DNA of 10,766 nt from assembly GCA_026786155.1 (NCBI GenBank), contig JAJAYR010000401.1:1-10766 (forward strand), in the 5' to 3' direction. The notes beneath the pieces are model-generated. The model did not search any database. It was not told where the DNA came from and saw nothing but the letters and a program-made list of their open reading frames with translations. The DNA comes from Pyrinomonadaceae bacterium. Its GTDB lineage: Bacteria > Acidobacteriota > Blastocatellia > Pyrinomonadales > Pyrinomonadaceae. The translations under genes and the position numbers were made by a program. Every line of letters starts with the position of its first letter. Within the stretch, counting starts at the first letter, position 1. Shown piece by piece: positions 1 through 6,198 of the stretch.

Positions 1-565
1 CGTCCGAAGCGCGGGCGAAAAGGTAATCGTCGGTATCGAAGGTAACGGGCGCGATTGTATAATCGCGCCGTTTGAGAAACTCCGCCAGTTTTCGTTTGGT
101 TGATAATTTCCTGCCGGTTATCAAATACGGGTGGCGAAAATATCGAATCGGCTGATTTTTCGCCATCAGCAATTCTTTAGTAACAATCTCGCCGCGCAGA
201 ATTTCCGCTTCGTATTTTTTACGGGAAATTTTGTTCATACTCAAATGCGAAAAAGTATGATTGCCGAGTTCGAGTCCGGCGGCGAGCCATTGCCTGAGCA
301 AATCAACCTGCGTTTCGTCGCGTCTGCCGTTCGGGAAAAGCTGCGTTTCGTTGACAAACCCGATTGCCGGAACTTGCTCGTCAGTCAAATGCTTGAGCAG
401 TTTAGTCGTGATTTCGCGCCGCACGGCAATGTCCCGGCGCGTCGAGATGACGGGCAAATCGTCAATCGTAACGGCGATAAATCTCGCCGGTTTTGAACTT
501 TGCGCCGCGATTGTCAGCCAACCCGCAGCGAATAAAAACAGCAGCCCGATAACTTTGAATTTCAT
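1..565 (-). CDS. Polysaccharide deacetylase (NodB homology domain), C-terminus cut by window edge
   Basis: My own translation of the minus strand from the ATG at 565-563 gives 188 codons with no stop before the left edge, so the 3' end is missing. Residues 1-22 look like a signal peptide (MKFK, then a hydrophobic run ending near AAQSS), so the enzyme is probably exported. The NodB motifs are in order: TIDD at 33-36 (catalytic base and metal Asp), NHTFSH at 102-107 (H103 and H107 as metal ligands), and RHPY at 144-147. The family consists of metal-dependent carbohydrate esterases (CE4) that remove N- or O-acetyl groups from peptidoglycan, chitin-like or exopolysaccharide substrates; the substrate here cannot be told. 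The start lies 5 nt after the stop of the VOC gene, without a clear Shine-Dalgarno sequence, so the two are probably co-transcribed. The family call is secure. Confidence 0.9.
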   Translation of the reverse strand, partial: MKFKVIGLLFLFAAGWLTIAAQSSKPARFIAVTIDDLPVISTRRDIAVRREITTKLLKHLTDEQVPAIGFVNETQLFPNGRRDETQVDLLRQWLAAGLELGNHTFSHLSMNKISRKKYEAEILRGEIVTKELLMAKNQPIRYFRHPYLITGRKLSTKRKLAEFLKRRDYTIAPVTFDTDDYLFARASD

Positions 566-570
566 ATTGA

Positions 571-987
571 TTATTTGGCGAAAACCTGCGAAAAATCCGC
601 GAAGGCTTTAAATTCGAGCGCGTTGCCGCTTGGGTCTAAGAAAAACATCGTCGCCTGTTCGCCCGTTTCACCCGCGAAACGGATTTTCGGTTCGATGATA
701 AATTCCACGCCTTTCGATTTCAGATTTTCGGCGAAGTTTTTGAATTCGTCCATCGGCAAAACGATGCCGAAATGCGGCACGGGAACGTGGTCGGCATCAA
801 CTTCGTTGCGATGCTGAACGCCGACGGCTTCGGGCGCGAGATGCGCGACGATTTGATGTCCGAAAAGGTTAAAGTCAATCCAGTTGGCGGAACTTCTGCC
901 TTCTTCACAGCCGAGAATTTCGCCGTAAAAGCGGCGCGATTCTTCTAAATCTTTTACGGGAAATGCTAAATGAAATAAGTTTTGCAT
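571..987 (-). CDS. VOC family protein (glyoxalase/bleomycin-resistance fold)
   Basis: A 138-residue protein starting MQNLFHLAFPVKDLEESRRFY, the usual opening of a single vicinal-oxygen-chelate domain pair. Likely metal ligands are H6, H72 (in PHFGIVL) and E125 (in DPSGNALEFK), at the family's usual spacing. The DPSGNALEF motif near the C-terminus is typical of dioxygenase/glyoxalase-like members. The frame stays open 16 codons further upstream, to 1035, but that extension is read from the inverted repeat at 1000-1070, so the ATG at 987-985 is chosen. No Shine-Dalgarno sequence is visible; the ATG follows an A-rich stretch. The specific substrate is unknown. Confidence is high for the family and low for any particular reaction. 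Confidence 0.88.
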   Translation of the reverse strand: MQNLFHLAFPVKDLEESRRFYGEILGCEEGRSSANWIDFNLFGHQIVAHLAPEAVGVQHRNEVDADHVPVPHFGIVLPMDEFKNFAENLKSKGVEFIIEPKIRFAGETGEQATMFFLDPSGNALEFKAFADFSQVFAK

Positions 988-999
988 AAATTTTTTTTT

Positions 1000-1070
1000 G
1001 CCGCGAATAACACGAATTTCACGAATAAAAATCAATAAAAATAATTCGTGAAACTCGTGTTATTCGCGGC
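1000..1070. repeat. Near-perfect 27-bp inverted repeat with 17-nt loop
   Basis: The left arm is 1000-1026 and the right arm 1044-1070; they are reverse complements at 26 of 27 positions. Each arm also contains a short internal near-repeat of TTCGTG. The right arm ends inside the stop codon of the DinB gene, and the left arm ends 12 nt before the VOC start codon. No T-run follows the hairpin in either direction (the minus strand continues with an A-run), so it is not a canonical intrinsic terminator. It is better read as a REP-like intergenic palindrome that could still affect mRNA stability between the two genes. Confidence 0.85.
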
Positions 1071-1534
1071 TAAACTCCTTTCGCCATCTGCCGAATCGCG
1101 CCGAGATGATATGCCGTATGCGTTATGATGCCCATGGCGACGGTTATCGCGTCCAGCGTCCACTCTTCGTTTTTGGAAAGCGTTTCGCTAAATTTTCGAT
1201 AGGTTTTCGACAAATTTCCGCGCAAGTCGTCCCATTCGTTTTCGCCGACGGTTTTGACGCGCCAGCCTTGTTTGAAATCAATCACGCGCATATCTTTGTT
1301 CAGATAATTGTCGAGCAGTTCGATATAAAATCGGGCGTGTTCGCTGTGCGCGGCAATCGTCGTGAAATTGATTTCCGCCGAAGCCCGTTCCGCGTCAATC
1401 TGCCCGAGCGTCGCAAAAATTCCCGCGTCGCGGTCGAGAAAAACCTGTTCTTCGACGGTCGGCATTCCTTCAAAAGTTTCCCGGAATAGAATCGAAAGTG
1501 CCGTCGTAAAATCCGTCTGATTGATTGTTTTCAT
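1070..1534 (-). CDS. DinB family protein, copy 1
   Basis: This 154-residue protein has the DinB/YfiT four-helix-bundle pattern. There is a histidine pair in AAHSEH (H63, H66) and the C-terminal HTAYHLGAIRQ motif with H139 and H143, which together form the usual three-His metal site. DinB-fold proteins include metal-dependent thiol transferases and DNA-damage-inducible proteins of unknown function; nothing here fixes a substrate. It starts 6 nt after the stop of a paralogue (1541-2017) that shares FRETFEG/LRETFEG near the N-terminus, the AAH.EH..FY block and HTAYHLGAIRQ. The pair looks like a tandem duplication and a probable operon. No Shine-Dalgarno sequence is visible. The TAG stop overlaps the inverted repeat downstream. 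Confidence 0.87.
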   Translation of the reverse strand: MKTINQTDFTTALSILFRETFEGMPTVEEQVFLDRDAGIFATLGQIDAERASAEINFTTIAAHSEHARFYIELLDNYLNKDMRVIDFKQGWRVKTVGENEWDDLRGNLSKTYRKFSETLSKNEEWTLDAITVAMGIITHTAYHLGAIRQMAKGV

Positions 1535-1540
1535 TTTTTA

Positions 1541-2017
1541 TTAAATCGCCTTCATAATTTGTCTAATCGCGCCTAAATGATACGCCGTATGAGCGACGAT
1601 TGCCACCGAATCACCGATATTATCGCCATTCCACGCCTCGACTTTGGCGAATGTCCGCAGAACATTTTCGTAGGCTTTTCGCACCGCATCGCGCAGCGCG
1701 TTCCATTCTTCGTCGTTCACTTCGTCAATCAGCCAGCTTTGTTCCCAATTGACTTTTTCGGTTCTGCCTTCGATAAATTCGCATAAACGGTCGAGGTAAA
1801 ACTTGAAATGTTCGGTGTGCGCCGCAATCGAGATACCGTTGATTTCCTTGGAAACCTGCGCGGCGGAAAGTTTATCCAAAGTCGGGAAAACGCCGATTTC
1901 CCGGTCGAGATATGCGCTCGGCTCGCCGACGGGCGAACCTTCAAAAGTTTCGCGCAGGATAAATAAAATATTCTTCAAAAAGTCGTCGCGTTCAATCAAA
2001 TTTTTATCCGTATTCAT
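1541..2017 (-). CDS. DinB family protein, copy 2
   Basis: Read from the ATG at 2017-2015, this is a 158-residue DinB-fold protein with AAHTEH (H67, H70) and AHTAYHLGAIRQ (H143, H147) as the predicted metal site. Its length and motif spacing match copy 1. The frame is open upstream to 2131, but a start there would overlap the first codons of the divergent methyltransferase and add residues with no counterpart in copy 1, so the inner ATG is preferred. Copy 2 is the first gene of the apparent minus-strand operon (DinB-DinB-VOC-deacetylase), and its promoter must lie in or across the 28-bp gap before the methyltransferase. Function beyond the family is unknown. Confidence 0.87.
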   Translation of the reverse strand: MNTDKNLIERDDFLKNILFILRETFEGSPVGEPSAYLDREIGVFPTLDKLSAAQVSKEINGISIAAHTEHFKFYLDRLCEFIEGRTEKVNWEQSWLIDEVNDEEWNALRDAVRKAYENVLRTFAKVEAWNGDNIGDSVAIVAHTAYHLGAIRQIMKAI

Positions 2018-2045
2018 ATATGCTAATCTGTGATTTTCCAATTTT

Positions 2046-3224
2046 ATGTCAACCGAAAACACCGAAAAATTCGTCGCCGCTTTCGCCGCCTCGCTCGCCG
2101 ATAAAACTTTCGTCAAAATGACTTTAGGCAATTATCGCGGAACGGACGCGCATTTGCAAAAATTGTTGATTCGACTTGTGGAAACCAAAAAAGGAACGCG
2201 GCTTTTCTTTCTTTTCCGGCAGGATACACGCGACACGGCGAAGAATTTCGAGTTTGCCGAAGGCGTGGCGAAAGTTAAAGAATCGCTCGGCGCGGACTTT
2301 TTCAGCGGGCATCTTTTCACGCTAAACAACGACTTTCAACTCGACATCGGCAAAAAAGGAAAATCGCGTTTGAATGTTGCCAAACCGACTTTCAAAGACA
2401 AACCGGAAGTCGCGCACAACCGCGAAAAACAGACGCTCGTCAGCCGAAACAGTTTCTATCTGAAAGCGTTGGGAATCACCACCGACAAAGGCGAAATCCG
2501 CGATAAACAGCAGGACAAATGGCGGCAAATCAACAAATTCGTCGAAACTTTGGGAAGTTTGATTGACAAATCGCCGCTCGCCGACCGCAACGAATTGAAC
2601 ATCGTTGATATGGGCGCGGGCAAAGGTTATCTGACATTCGCGGCTTACGATTATTTCAAAAACACGCGCGGAATTGACGTTAAAATCACGGGCGTTGACA
2701 CCAAATCCGAACTCGTCGGCTTGTGCAGCAACATCGCCAAAGCGTCGGAATTTGAAAATTTACGATTCGTTCAAGGTTGGATTGGTGATTACGAATTAGA
2801 AAAAACCGATGTTCTAATCGCCTTACACGCCTGCAACACGGCAACTGACGACGCGATTTACAAAGGAATCAAAGCCGCTGTCGAGCTAATCGTCGTCGCG
2901 CCGTGCTGTCATCAGGAAATCCGCCCGCAGATGAAAGCACCCGATTTCTTGAGCGGAATTTTCCGGCACGGCATAATGCTCGAACGCGAAGCCGAAACCG
3001 TTACCGACGGTTTGCGCTCGCTGCTTTTGGAAAAAAACGGTTATGCCACCAAACTTTTCGAGTTTATTTCCACCGAACACACGCCGAAAAACAATATGAT
3101 TGTCGGCACGAAACACGCGAAAACGGTTGACACGGAAAAGTTTAACGAACAGATTCAGAAAATTAAAAATTTCTATGAAATCAAAGAACATAGATTGGAG
3201 CATTTGTTAAATTCTCCGAAATAG
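2046..3224 (+). CDS. Class I SAM-dependent methyltransferase (Methyltransf_32 / METTL25-like)
   Basis: A 392-residue protein. Roughly the first 180 residues form an N-terminal domain rich in basic and aromatic residues. This is followed by a Rossmann methyltransferase domain with motif I VDMGAGKGYLTF (D188, G190, G192, G194), an acidic strand end in ITGVDTKSE, a motif IV-like DVLIALHACNTATDD (255-269), and APCCHQE (285-291). The LHACNTATD plus PCCHQ pattern is characteristic of the Methyltransf_32 family, which includes eukaryotic METTL25 and GSTCD. The substrate is not established; RNA or protein is plausible. The gene is divergent from the DinB operon with only 28 bp between start codons and no clear Shine-Dalgarno sequence. 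The stop lies 16 nt before the next gene. Confidence 0.86.
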   Translation: MSTENTEKFVAAFAASLADKTFVKMTLGNYRGTDAHLQKLLIRLVETKKGTRLFFLFRQDTRDTAKNFEFAEGVAKVKESLGADFFSGHLFTLNNDFQLDIGKKGKSRLNVAKPTFKDKPEVAHNREKQTLVSRNSFYLKALGITTDKGEIRDKQQDKWRQINKFVETLGSLIDKSPLADRNELNIVDMGAGKGYLTFAAYDYFKNTRGIDVKITGVDTKSELVGLCSNIAKASEFENLRFVQGWIGDYELEKTDVLIALHACNTATDDAIYKGIKAAVELIVVAPCCHQEIRPQMKAPDFLSGIFRHGIMLEREAETVTDGLRSLLLEKNGYATKLFEFISTEHTPKNNMIVGTKHAKTVDTEKFNEQIQKIKNFYEIKEHRLEHLLNSPK

Positions 3225-3240
3225 ACAAAAATCTCGCATT

Positions 3241-3564
3241 ATGATTTTAGACGTTGTAGAATCTATTGACGGCTGTCCGATTCGTTTAACCGAAGAGCGT
3301 TGGTATGAACACATCGTCGAAAAAAGACCGGAAATGAGCGGTCGGCTTCAGGATGTTCTCGATGCCGTTTATAATCCCGAATTTATTCTGCGCGGAAACA
3401 AAGGCTCGAAAGTTGCCGTTTTGAATCTCGGTTATGAGCGATGGCTGCACGTTTTTTATATCGAATACACGAATGAAGACGGAGAAAAAGACGGTTTTAT
3501 CAGCACGGCGATAATTATGTCCGACTATAATCAAAGAAAAATAATATGGCGACGCGGCAATTAA
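3241..3564 (+). CDS. PBECR-like putative nuclease, possible toxin of a two-gene module
   Basis: A 107-residue protein with the layout IDGCPIRLTEERWYEHIVEKRPEM (12-32 region), then a helix, then strands GSKVAVLNL, RWLHVFYIEY and DGFISTAIIM. This resembles small bacterial proteins assigned to the phage-Barnase-EndoU-ColicinE5/D-RelE (PBECR) nuclease fold. The conserved T-x-E/D-R-W-x-H-I segment (H24), the exposed central strands and the C-terminal DGFI.TA block are the recognisable parts. It overlaps the next gene, a DUF2283 protein, by 19 nt, a typical toxin-antitoxin arrangement, although toxin activity is inference only. No strong ribosome-binding site is seen; it probably depends on transcription from the methyltransferase gene. 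An alternative label would be a DUF4258-like RelE-superfamily protein. Confidence 0.62.
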   Translation: MILDVVESIDGCPIRLTEERWYEHIVEKRPEMSGRLQDVLDAVYNPEFILRGNKGSKVAVLNLGYERWLHVFYIEYTNEDGEKDGFISTAIIMSDYNQRKIIWRRGN

Positions 3565-3809
3565 AGAAACATTTCGATGCGGTCAGCGAATGGCTCGACT
3601 TAGCACAGCATCGAGTTGAAGTTCCGGCGGATTGGCTTGAAATCGAGTATCAGGAAGATGCCGATTTGCTTTATATTAAAATTTCAAATTCAAAAGCGGC
3701 ATCCAGTAAAGCTGATTTAGACGATGAAGTCGTTTTTGATTACGATGAAACCGGCGAATTGGTCGGCATCGAAATTCTCAACTTTTACGGTGTTTTCGCT
3801 TCCGTGTAA
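3546..3809 (+). CDS. DUF2283 domain protein, possible antitoxin partner
   Basis: An 87-residue protein with a clear DUF2283 domain at about 32-83: the IEYQEDADLLYIKIS strand pair, a short linker, then DDEVVFDYDETGELVGIEILN. DUF2283 proteins are small, acidic, mostly beta proteins often found beside DUF4258 or RelE-like partners. The first 30 residues (MATRQLKKHFDAVSEW...) are an extra helical extension, since many family members begin directly at the first strand; it could be a partner-binding or DNA-binding segment (inference). The gene starts inside the end of the upstream nuclease-like gene in another frame, so translation is probably coupled. There is no later in-frame Met, which supports this start. 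Confidence 0.75.
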   Translation: MATRQLKKHFDAVSEWLDLAQHRVEVPADWLEIEYQEDADLLYIKISNSKAASSKADLDDEVVFDYDETGELVGIEILNFYGVFASV

Positions 3810-3851
3810 ACCCTGAATTTTCAAAAGTCAATCATCAGAAAACCTTTCGGC

Positions 3852-3915
3852 TTGATTTTTCATCTGAAAGACACTTATTATTACAGATTGCGTTTTGAGC
3901 GTGAAAAATTACAAT
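3852..3915 (+). promoter_or_regulatory. Candidate sigma-70-type promoters for rpmE
   Basis: Two weak matches lie in the 139-bp gap before rpmE. The first is TTGATT (3852-3857) with an 18-nt spacer to TATTAT (3876-3881). The second is TTGCGT (3888-3893) with a 16-nt spacer to TACAAT (3910-3915). Each has one box that matches the consensus well. Either would give rpmE its own transcript, separate from the upstream module. This is based on consensus only. Confidence 0.35.
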
Positions 3916-3931
3916 AAGCATCAAATTATTT

Positions 3932-3937
3932 AGGAGA
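3932..3937 (+). promoter_or_regulatory. Ribosome-binding site of rpmE
   Basis: AGGAGA ends 11 nt before the rpmE ATG at 3949. It is the clearest Shine-Dalgarno sequence in the window and fits a highly translated ribosomal-protein gene. Confidence 0.7.
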
Positions 3938-3948
3938 CCATTAAAACA

Positions 3949-4173
3949 ATGAAACCTGAAATTCACCCGAATTACACCGAAATAAACGTCGTTTGCGCCT
4001 GCGGCAATAACTTCAAAACCCGTTCGACGATGAAGGACGATTTGAATATCGAAATCTGTTCCGAATGTCATCCGTTTTTTACGGGCAAACAAAAATTGAT
4101 TGACACCGCCGGGCGCGTTGACCGCTTTAACAAACGCTACGCTCGCGGCGCGGCGACGGAAGCCGCCAAATAA
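3949..4173 (+). CDS. rpmE: 50S ribosomal protein L31 (zinc-binding form)
   Basis: A 74-residue protein starting MKPEIHPNY, the standard L31 opening. It has the four zinc cysteines of the C+ form: C16 and C18 in VVCACGNNF, and C37 and C40 in EICSECHPFFTGKQK. The tail VDRFNKRYA is also typical. L31 sits on the large subunit and contributes to a bridge with the small subunit; the zinc form can act as a zinc reserve in species that also carry a C- paralogue. Length and motifs match full-length family members. It opens the translation-related cluster continuing with DUF1385 and prfA, and is followed by a long hairpin at 4221-4307 that probably ends or attenuates its transcript. Confidence 0.97.
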   Translation: MKPEIHPNYTEINVVCACGNNFKTRSTMKDDLNIEICSECHPFFTGKQKLIDTAGRVDRFNKRYARGAATEAAK

Positions 4174-4220
4174 ATCAGCTTTGAGTTTATTTATTCATCA
4201 GTACTAGCTTGAGAAAAATC

Positions 4221-4307
4221 TAACGCCGACGCTTTCTGCGTCGTCCGCTGCTGGTGTGTAAGTTTTACATTCGAGAGCGAACGACAGAAAAGGTCGGCGT
4301 TATTTTT
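4221..4307 (+). terminator. Long nested hairpin plus T-run after rpmE (terminator, attenuator or small RNA)
   Basis: The outer stem pairs 4221-4230 (TAACGCCGAC) with 4293-4302 perfectly. It continues as 4232-4238 with 4285-4292 (one bulged A), then 4241-4249 with 4276-4284 (one mismatch). The hairpin is capped by TGTAA-GTT-TTACA at 4257-4269. TTTTT follows directly at 4303-4307, as in an intrinsic terminator. The 5' part can instead form a perfect 6-bp hairpin, CGACGC-TTTCT-GCGTCG, at 4227-4243, which would compete with the outer stem. Stability was not calculated. Confidence 0.6.
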
Positions 4308-4334
4308 ATATTCAATTTTAGATTTACGACGCGA

Positions 4335-4348
4335 TTAGAAGTTTCTAA
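4335..4348. promoter_or_regulatory. 14-bp palindrome upstream of the DUF1385 gene
   Basis: TTAGAA-GT-TTCTAA is a perfect 6-2-6 inverted repeat. It lies 26 bp before the ATG at 4375 and just upstream of AAGGT at 4351-4355. Its symmetry and position fit an operator, but chance is not excluded. Confidence 0.3.
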
Positions 4349-4374
4349 ACAAGGTAAATTTGAAATTAAATAAT

Positions 4375-5553
4375 ATGAAAGACAAACATCGAAAAATTAA
4401 GTTTCTGAATCTTTTTCTCGGCTTGCAGAAAGATTTAATCGTCGGCGGACAAGCCGTGATGGAAGGCGTGATGATGCGAACGCCGTCGGCGTATGCGATT
4501 GCGTGCCGCAAAGCCGACGGTTCAATCGTGCATACTTCGGAAAAATTGCCGAAATGGAGCGATAAACACAAATGGCTGAATTTGCCGGTTTTGCGCGGCG
4601 GCGCAACTTTGATTCAATCAATGGCTTTGGGAATTAAGGCACTGAATTTTTCGGCGGAAGTCGCGCACGGCGACGAAGCGGAAGCGCGGAAAGCCGAAGT
4701 AAAAGTCGAAAATTTTCAAACGCAAGCCGTTTTCGTCGAAGGTACGATGGACGAAAATTTCACCAAAGCCCGCGTCAAAGTTACGATGCCGGAAAAAGCC
4801 GAAAATAAAAATTCTTCGCAGGCGACGGGCGCGGTCGGTTCGATAGCTTTCGCGCTGTTTTTTAACGCTCTTTTATTTGTCGCCGCGCCGCTGCTTTTGA
4901 CGAATGTATTATTTATCGCGTTCGGTTGGGCGCAGTCGCCGACATTGCCGACCGACGCGGCTTGGCGGCAAACGGTAACGGCTTACGTTTGGGAAATTAA
5001 ACCTGATTCGTGGATTGCGTTTAATTTGGCGGACGGCGTTATTAGAATGATATTTTTCGTGACGATGATTTTTTCGATGTCGTATTTAAAGGACATTCGC
5101 CGCGTGTTTGAATATCACGGCGCGGAACACAAAACGGTTTTCGCGTGGGAAAAGGAATTATCGCTCACGCCGGAAAATGCCGAATTGCAAAAACGCCAGC
5201 ATCCGCGCTGCGGAACTTCGTTTCTGATGGTCGTGATGCTCGTCGCCATCGTGCTTTTTTCCGTGATAAAATTCGATGCGCTGTGGTTAAATTTACTCGT
5301 GCGAATCGCTTTGATGCCGCTCGTCGCCGGACTTTCCTACGAAATTATTCGTTACGCGGCGAAAAAAGAATCGAGCGCGATTTTCAAATTTATGACTTTG
5401 CCGGGAATCTGGCTGCAAAACATTACAACGCAAGAGCCGGACAAAGAACAACTCGAAGTCGCTATCAAAGCATTGAAAGAATCTCTGAAATTAGAGCCGA
5501 TTGACGCGGAAGAAGTTCCGGCGAATCATCGAAAATTAGAAGTTGTCGTATAA
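4375..5553 (+). CDS. DUF1385 family membrane protein (YqhQ-like)
   Basis: Read from the ATG, the protein has 392 residues and the DUF1385 signatures: GGQAVMEGVMMR (24-35), KWLNLPVLRGGATLIQSM, EYHGAEHKTVFAWE (246-259) and HPRCGTSF (276-283). Hydrophobic membrane segments lie at about 153-186, 219-238, 281-300 and 303-328. The stretch at about 90-150 is hydrophilic and charged. The biochemical role of the family is not established; it is often encoded with rpmE and prfA, as here. There are two candidate starts. The ATG at 4375 has no Shine-Dalgarno sequence, while an in-frame TTG at 4360 has AAGG 5 nt upstream and would add five residues (MKLNN). The signatures are downstream of both, so the choice does not affect the call. 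Confidence 0.92.
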   Translation: MKDKHRKIKFLNLFLGLQKDLIVGGQAVMEGVMMRTPSAYAIACRKADGSIVHTSEKLPKWSDKHKWLNLPVLRGGATLIQSMALGIKALNFSAEVAHGDEAEARKAEVKVENFQTQAVFVEGTMDENFTKARVKVTMPEKAENKNSSQATGAVGSIAFALFFNALLFVAAPLLLTNVLFIAFGWAQSPTLPTDAAWRQTVTAYVWEIKPDSWIAFNLADGVIRMIFFVTMIFSMSYLKDIRRVFEYHGAEHKTVFAWEKELSLTPENAELQKRQHPRCGTSFLMVVMLVAIVLFSVIKFDALWLNLLVRIALMPLVAGLSYEIIRYAAKKESSAIFKFMTLPGIWLQNITTQEPDKEQLEVAIKALKESLKLEPIDAEEVPANHRKLEVVV

Positions 5554-5571
5554 TTTTTAGAGGTAAAAATT

Positions 5572-6192
5572 ATGAGCGCAGTTTTAGAACAAGTTTCCCA
5601 AGGAATTAGGATGACGGCTGATGAGTTTGCCGATTCGATTTATGCCAGAGGTTTTGAACTGGTCGAAGGCATAGTCGTTCCCAGAAACACCTCACCGAGA
5701 ACTTTTTTAAAGGAAGCTAATCAAAGGTCAACCGGAACTCTGCACGGAATCGTTACCAGCCGACTGACGGCTTATTTAACGATTTATGTTATTGAAAATG
5801 ATTTGGGCGAAACTTGCGCGGCGGAGACGGGTTTCCGTTTAACGCCGAATACCGTTCGCGGAGCCGACTTAGCGTTTATCCGAAAGGAAAAATTGGAGAT
5901 ATTCGGTATTCCGATAAACTTTTTTCCAACCGCACCTGATTTGGCAGTAGAGGTAATTTCGCCATCTAATACTTATGATGAAATTCAGGACAAAATTGAA
6001 AAGTATTTTGCCAGCGGAACGAAATTAATTTGGATTGTTGACCCCAAAAGACGCAAGATTTTTGTTCATCGCCCCGACGATACCGTTTCTCTTTTAAATG
6101 AGTCGGATATGCTTGACGGTGAAGATGTGATTATCAAGTTTCGCCTTCCGCTTGAAAAGATTTTCGGGAAATTATCACAGTTTGAAGAATAA
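5572..6192 (+). CDS. Uma2 family (DUF820) endonuclease-fold protein
   Basis: A 206-residue protein with the restriction-endonuclease-like Uma2 core: ETGFRLTPNTVRGADLAFI (D99), PDLAVEVISPSNTYDEIQDK (D123, E127, K141), KYFASGTKLIWIVDP, and a C-terminal DGEDVI...FRLPLEKIF. These match the PD-(D/E)XK-type active-site layout. The family is expanded in cyanobacteria and several other phyla; its biological role is poorly known and activity here is inferred. AGAGG at 5559-5563 gives a good Shine-Dalgarno sequence 8 nt before the ATG. The gene sits between DUF1385 and prfA, a position usually empty or taken by prmC, and its codons look more AT-rich than those of its neighbours, so it may have been inserted into the cluster. 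It ends 6 nt before prfA. Confidence 0.87.
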   Translation: MSAVLEQVSQGIRMTADEFADSIYARGFELVEGIVVPRNTSPRTFLKEANQRSTGTLHGIVTSRLTAYLTIYVIENDLGETCAAETGFRLTPNTVRGADLAFIRKEKLEIFGIPINFFPTAPDLAVEVISPSNTYDEIQDKIEKYFASGTKLIWIVDPKRRKIFVHRPDDTVSLLNESDMLDGEDVIIKFRLPLEKIFGKLSQFEE

Positions 6193-6198
6193 AATTTT

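Noticed and set aside
131..611. Plus-strand open frames over the deacetylase
   Set aside because: The minus strand here encodes a deacetylase with all three NodB motifs, so these frames are shadows.
988..1035. Longer N-terminus for the VOC protein starting at 1035
   Set aside because: The extra 16 residues are encoded by the inverted repeat, and the family normally begins at MQNLFHLAF.
1000..1070. Intrinsic terminator
   Set aside because: The hairpin is strong but no T-run follows it on either strand.
2018..2131. Longer N-terminus for DinB copy 2 starting at 2131
   Set aside because: It would overlap the divergent methyltransferase start by 86 bp and has no match in the paralogue, which aligns from the inner ATG.
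3810..3948. Riboswitch or L31-type autoregulatory leader upstream of rpmE
   Set aside because: Only weak, short complementary stretches are visible and none matches a leader I recognise.
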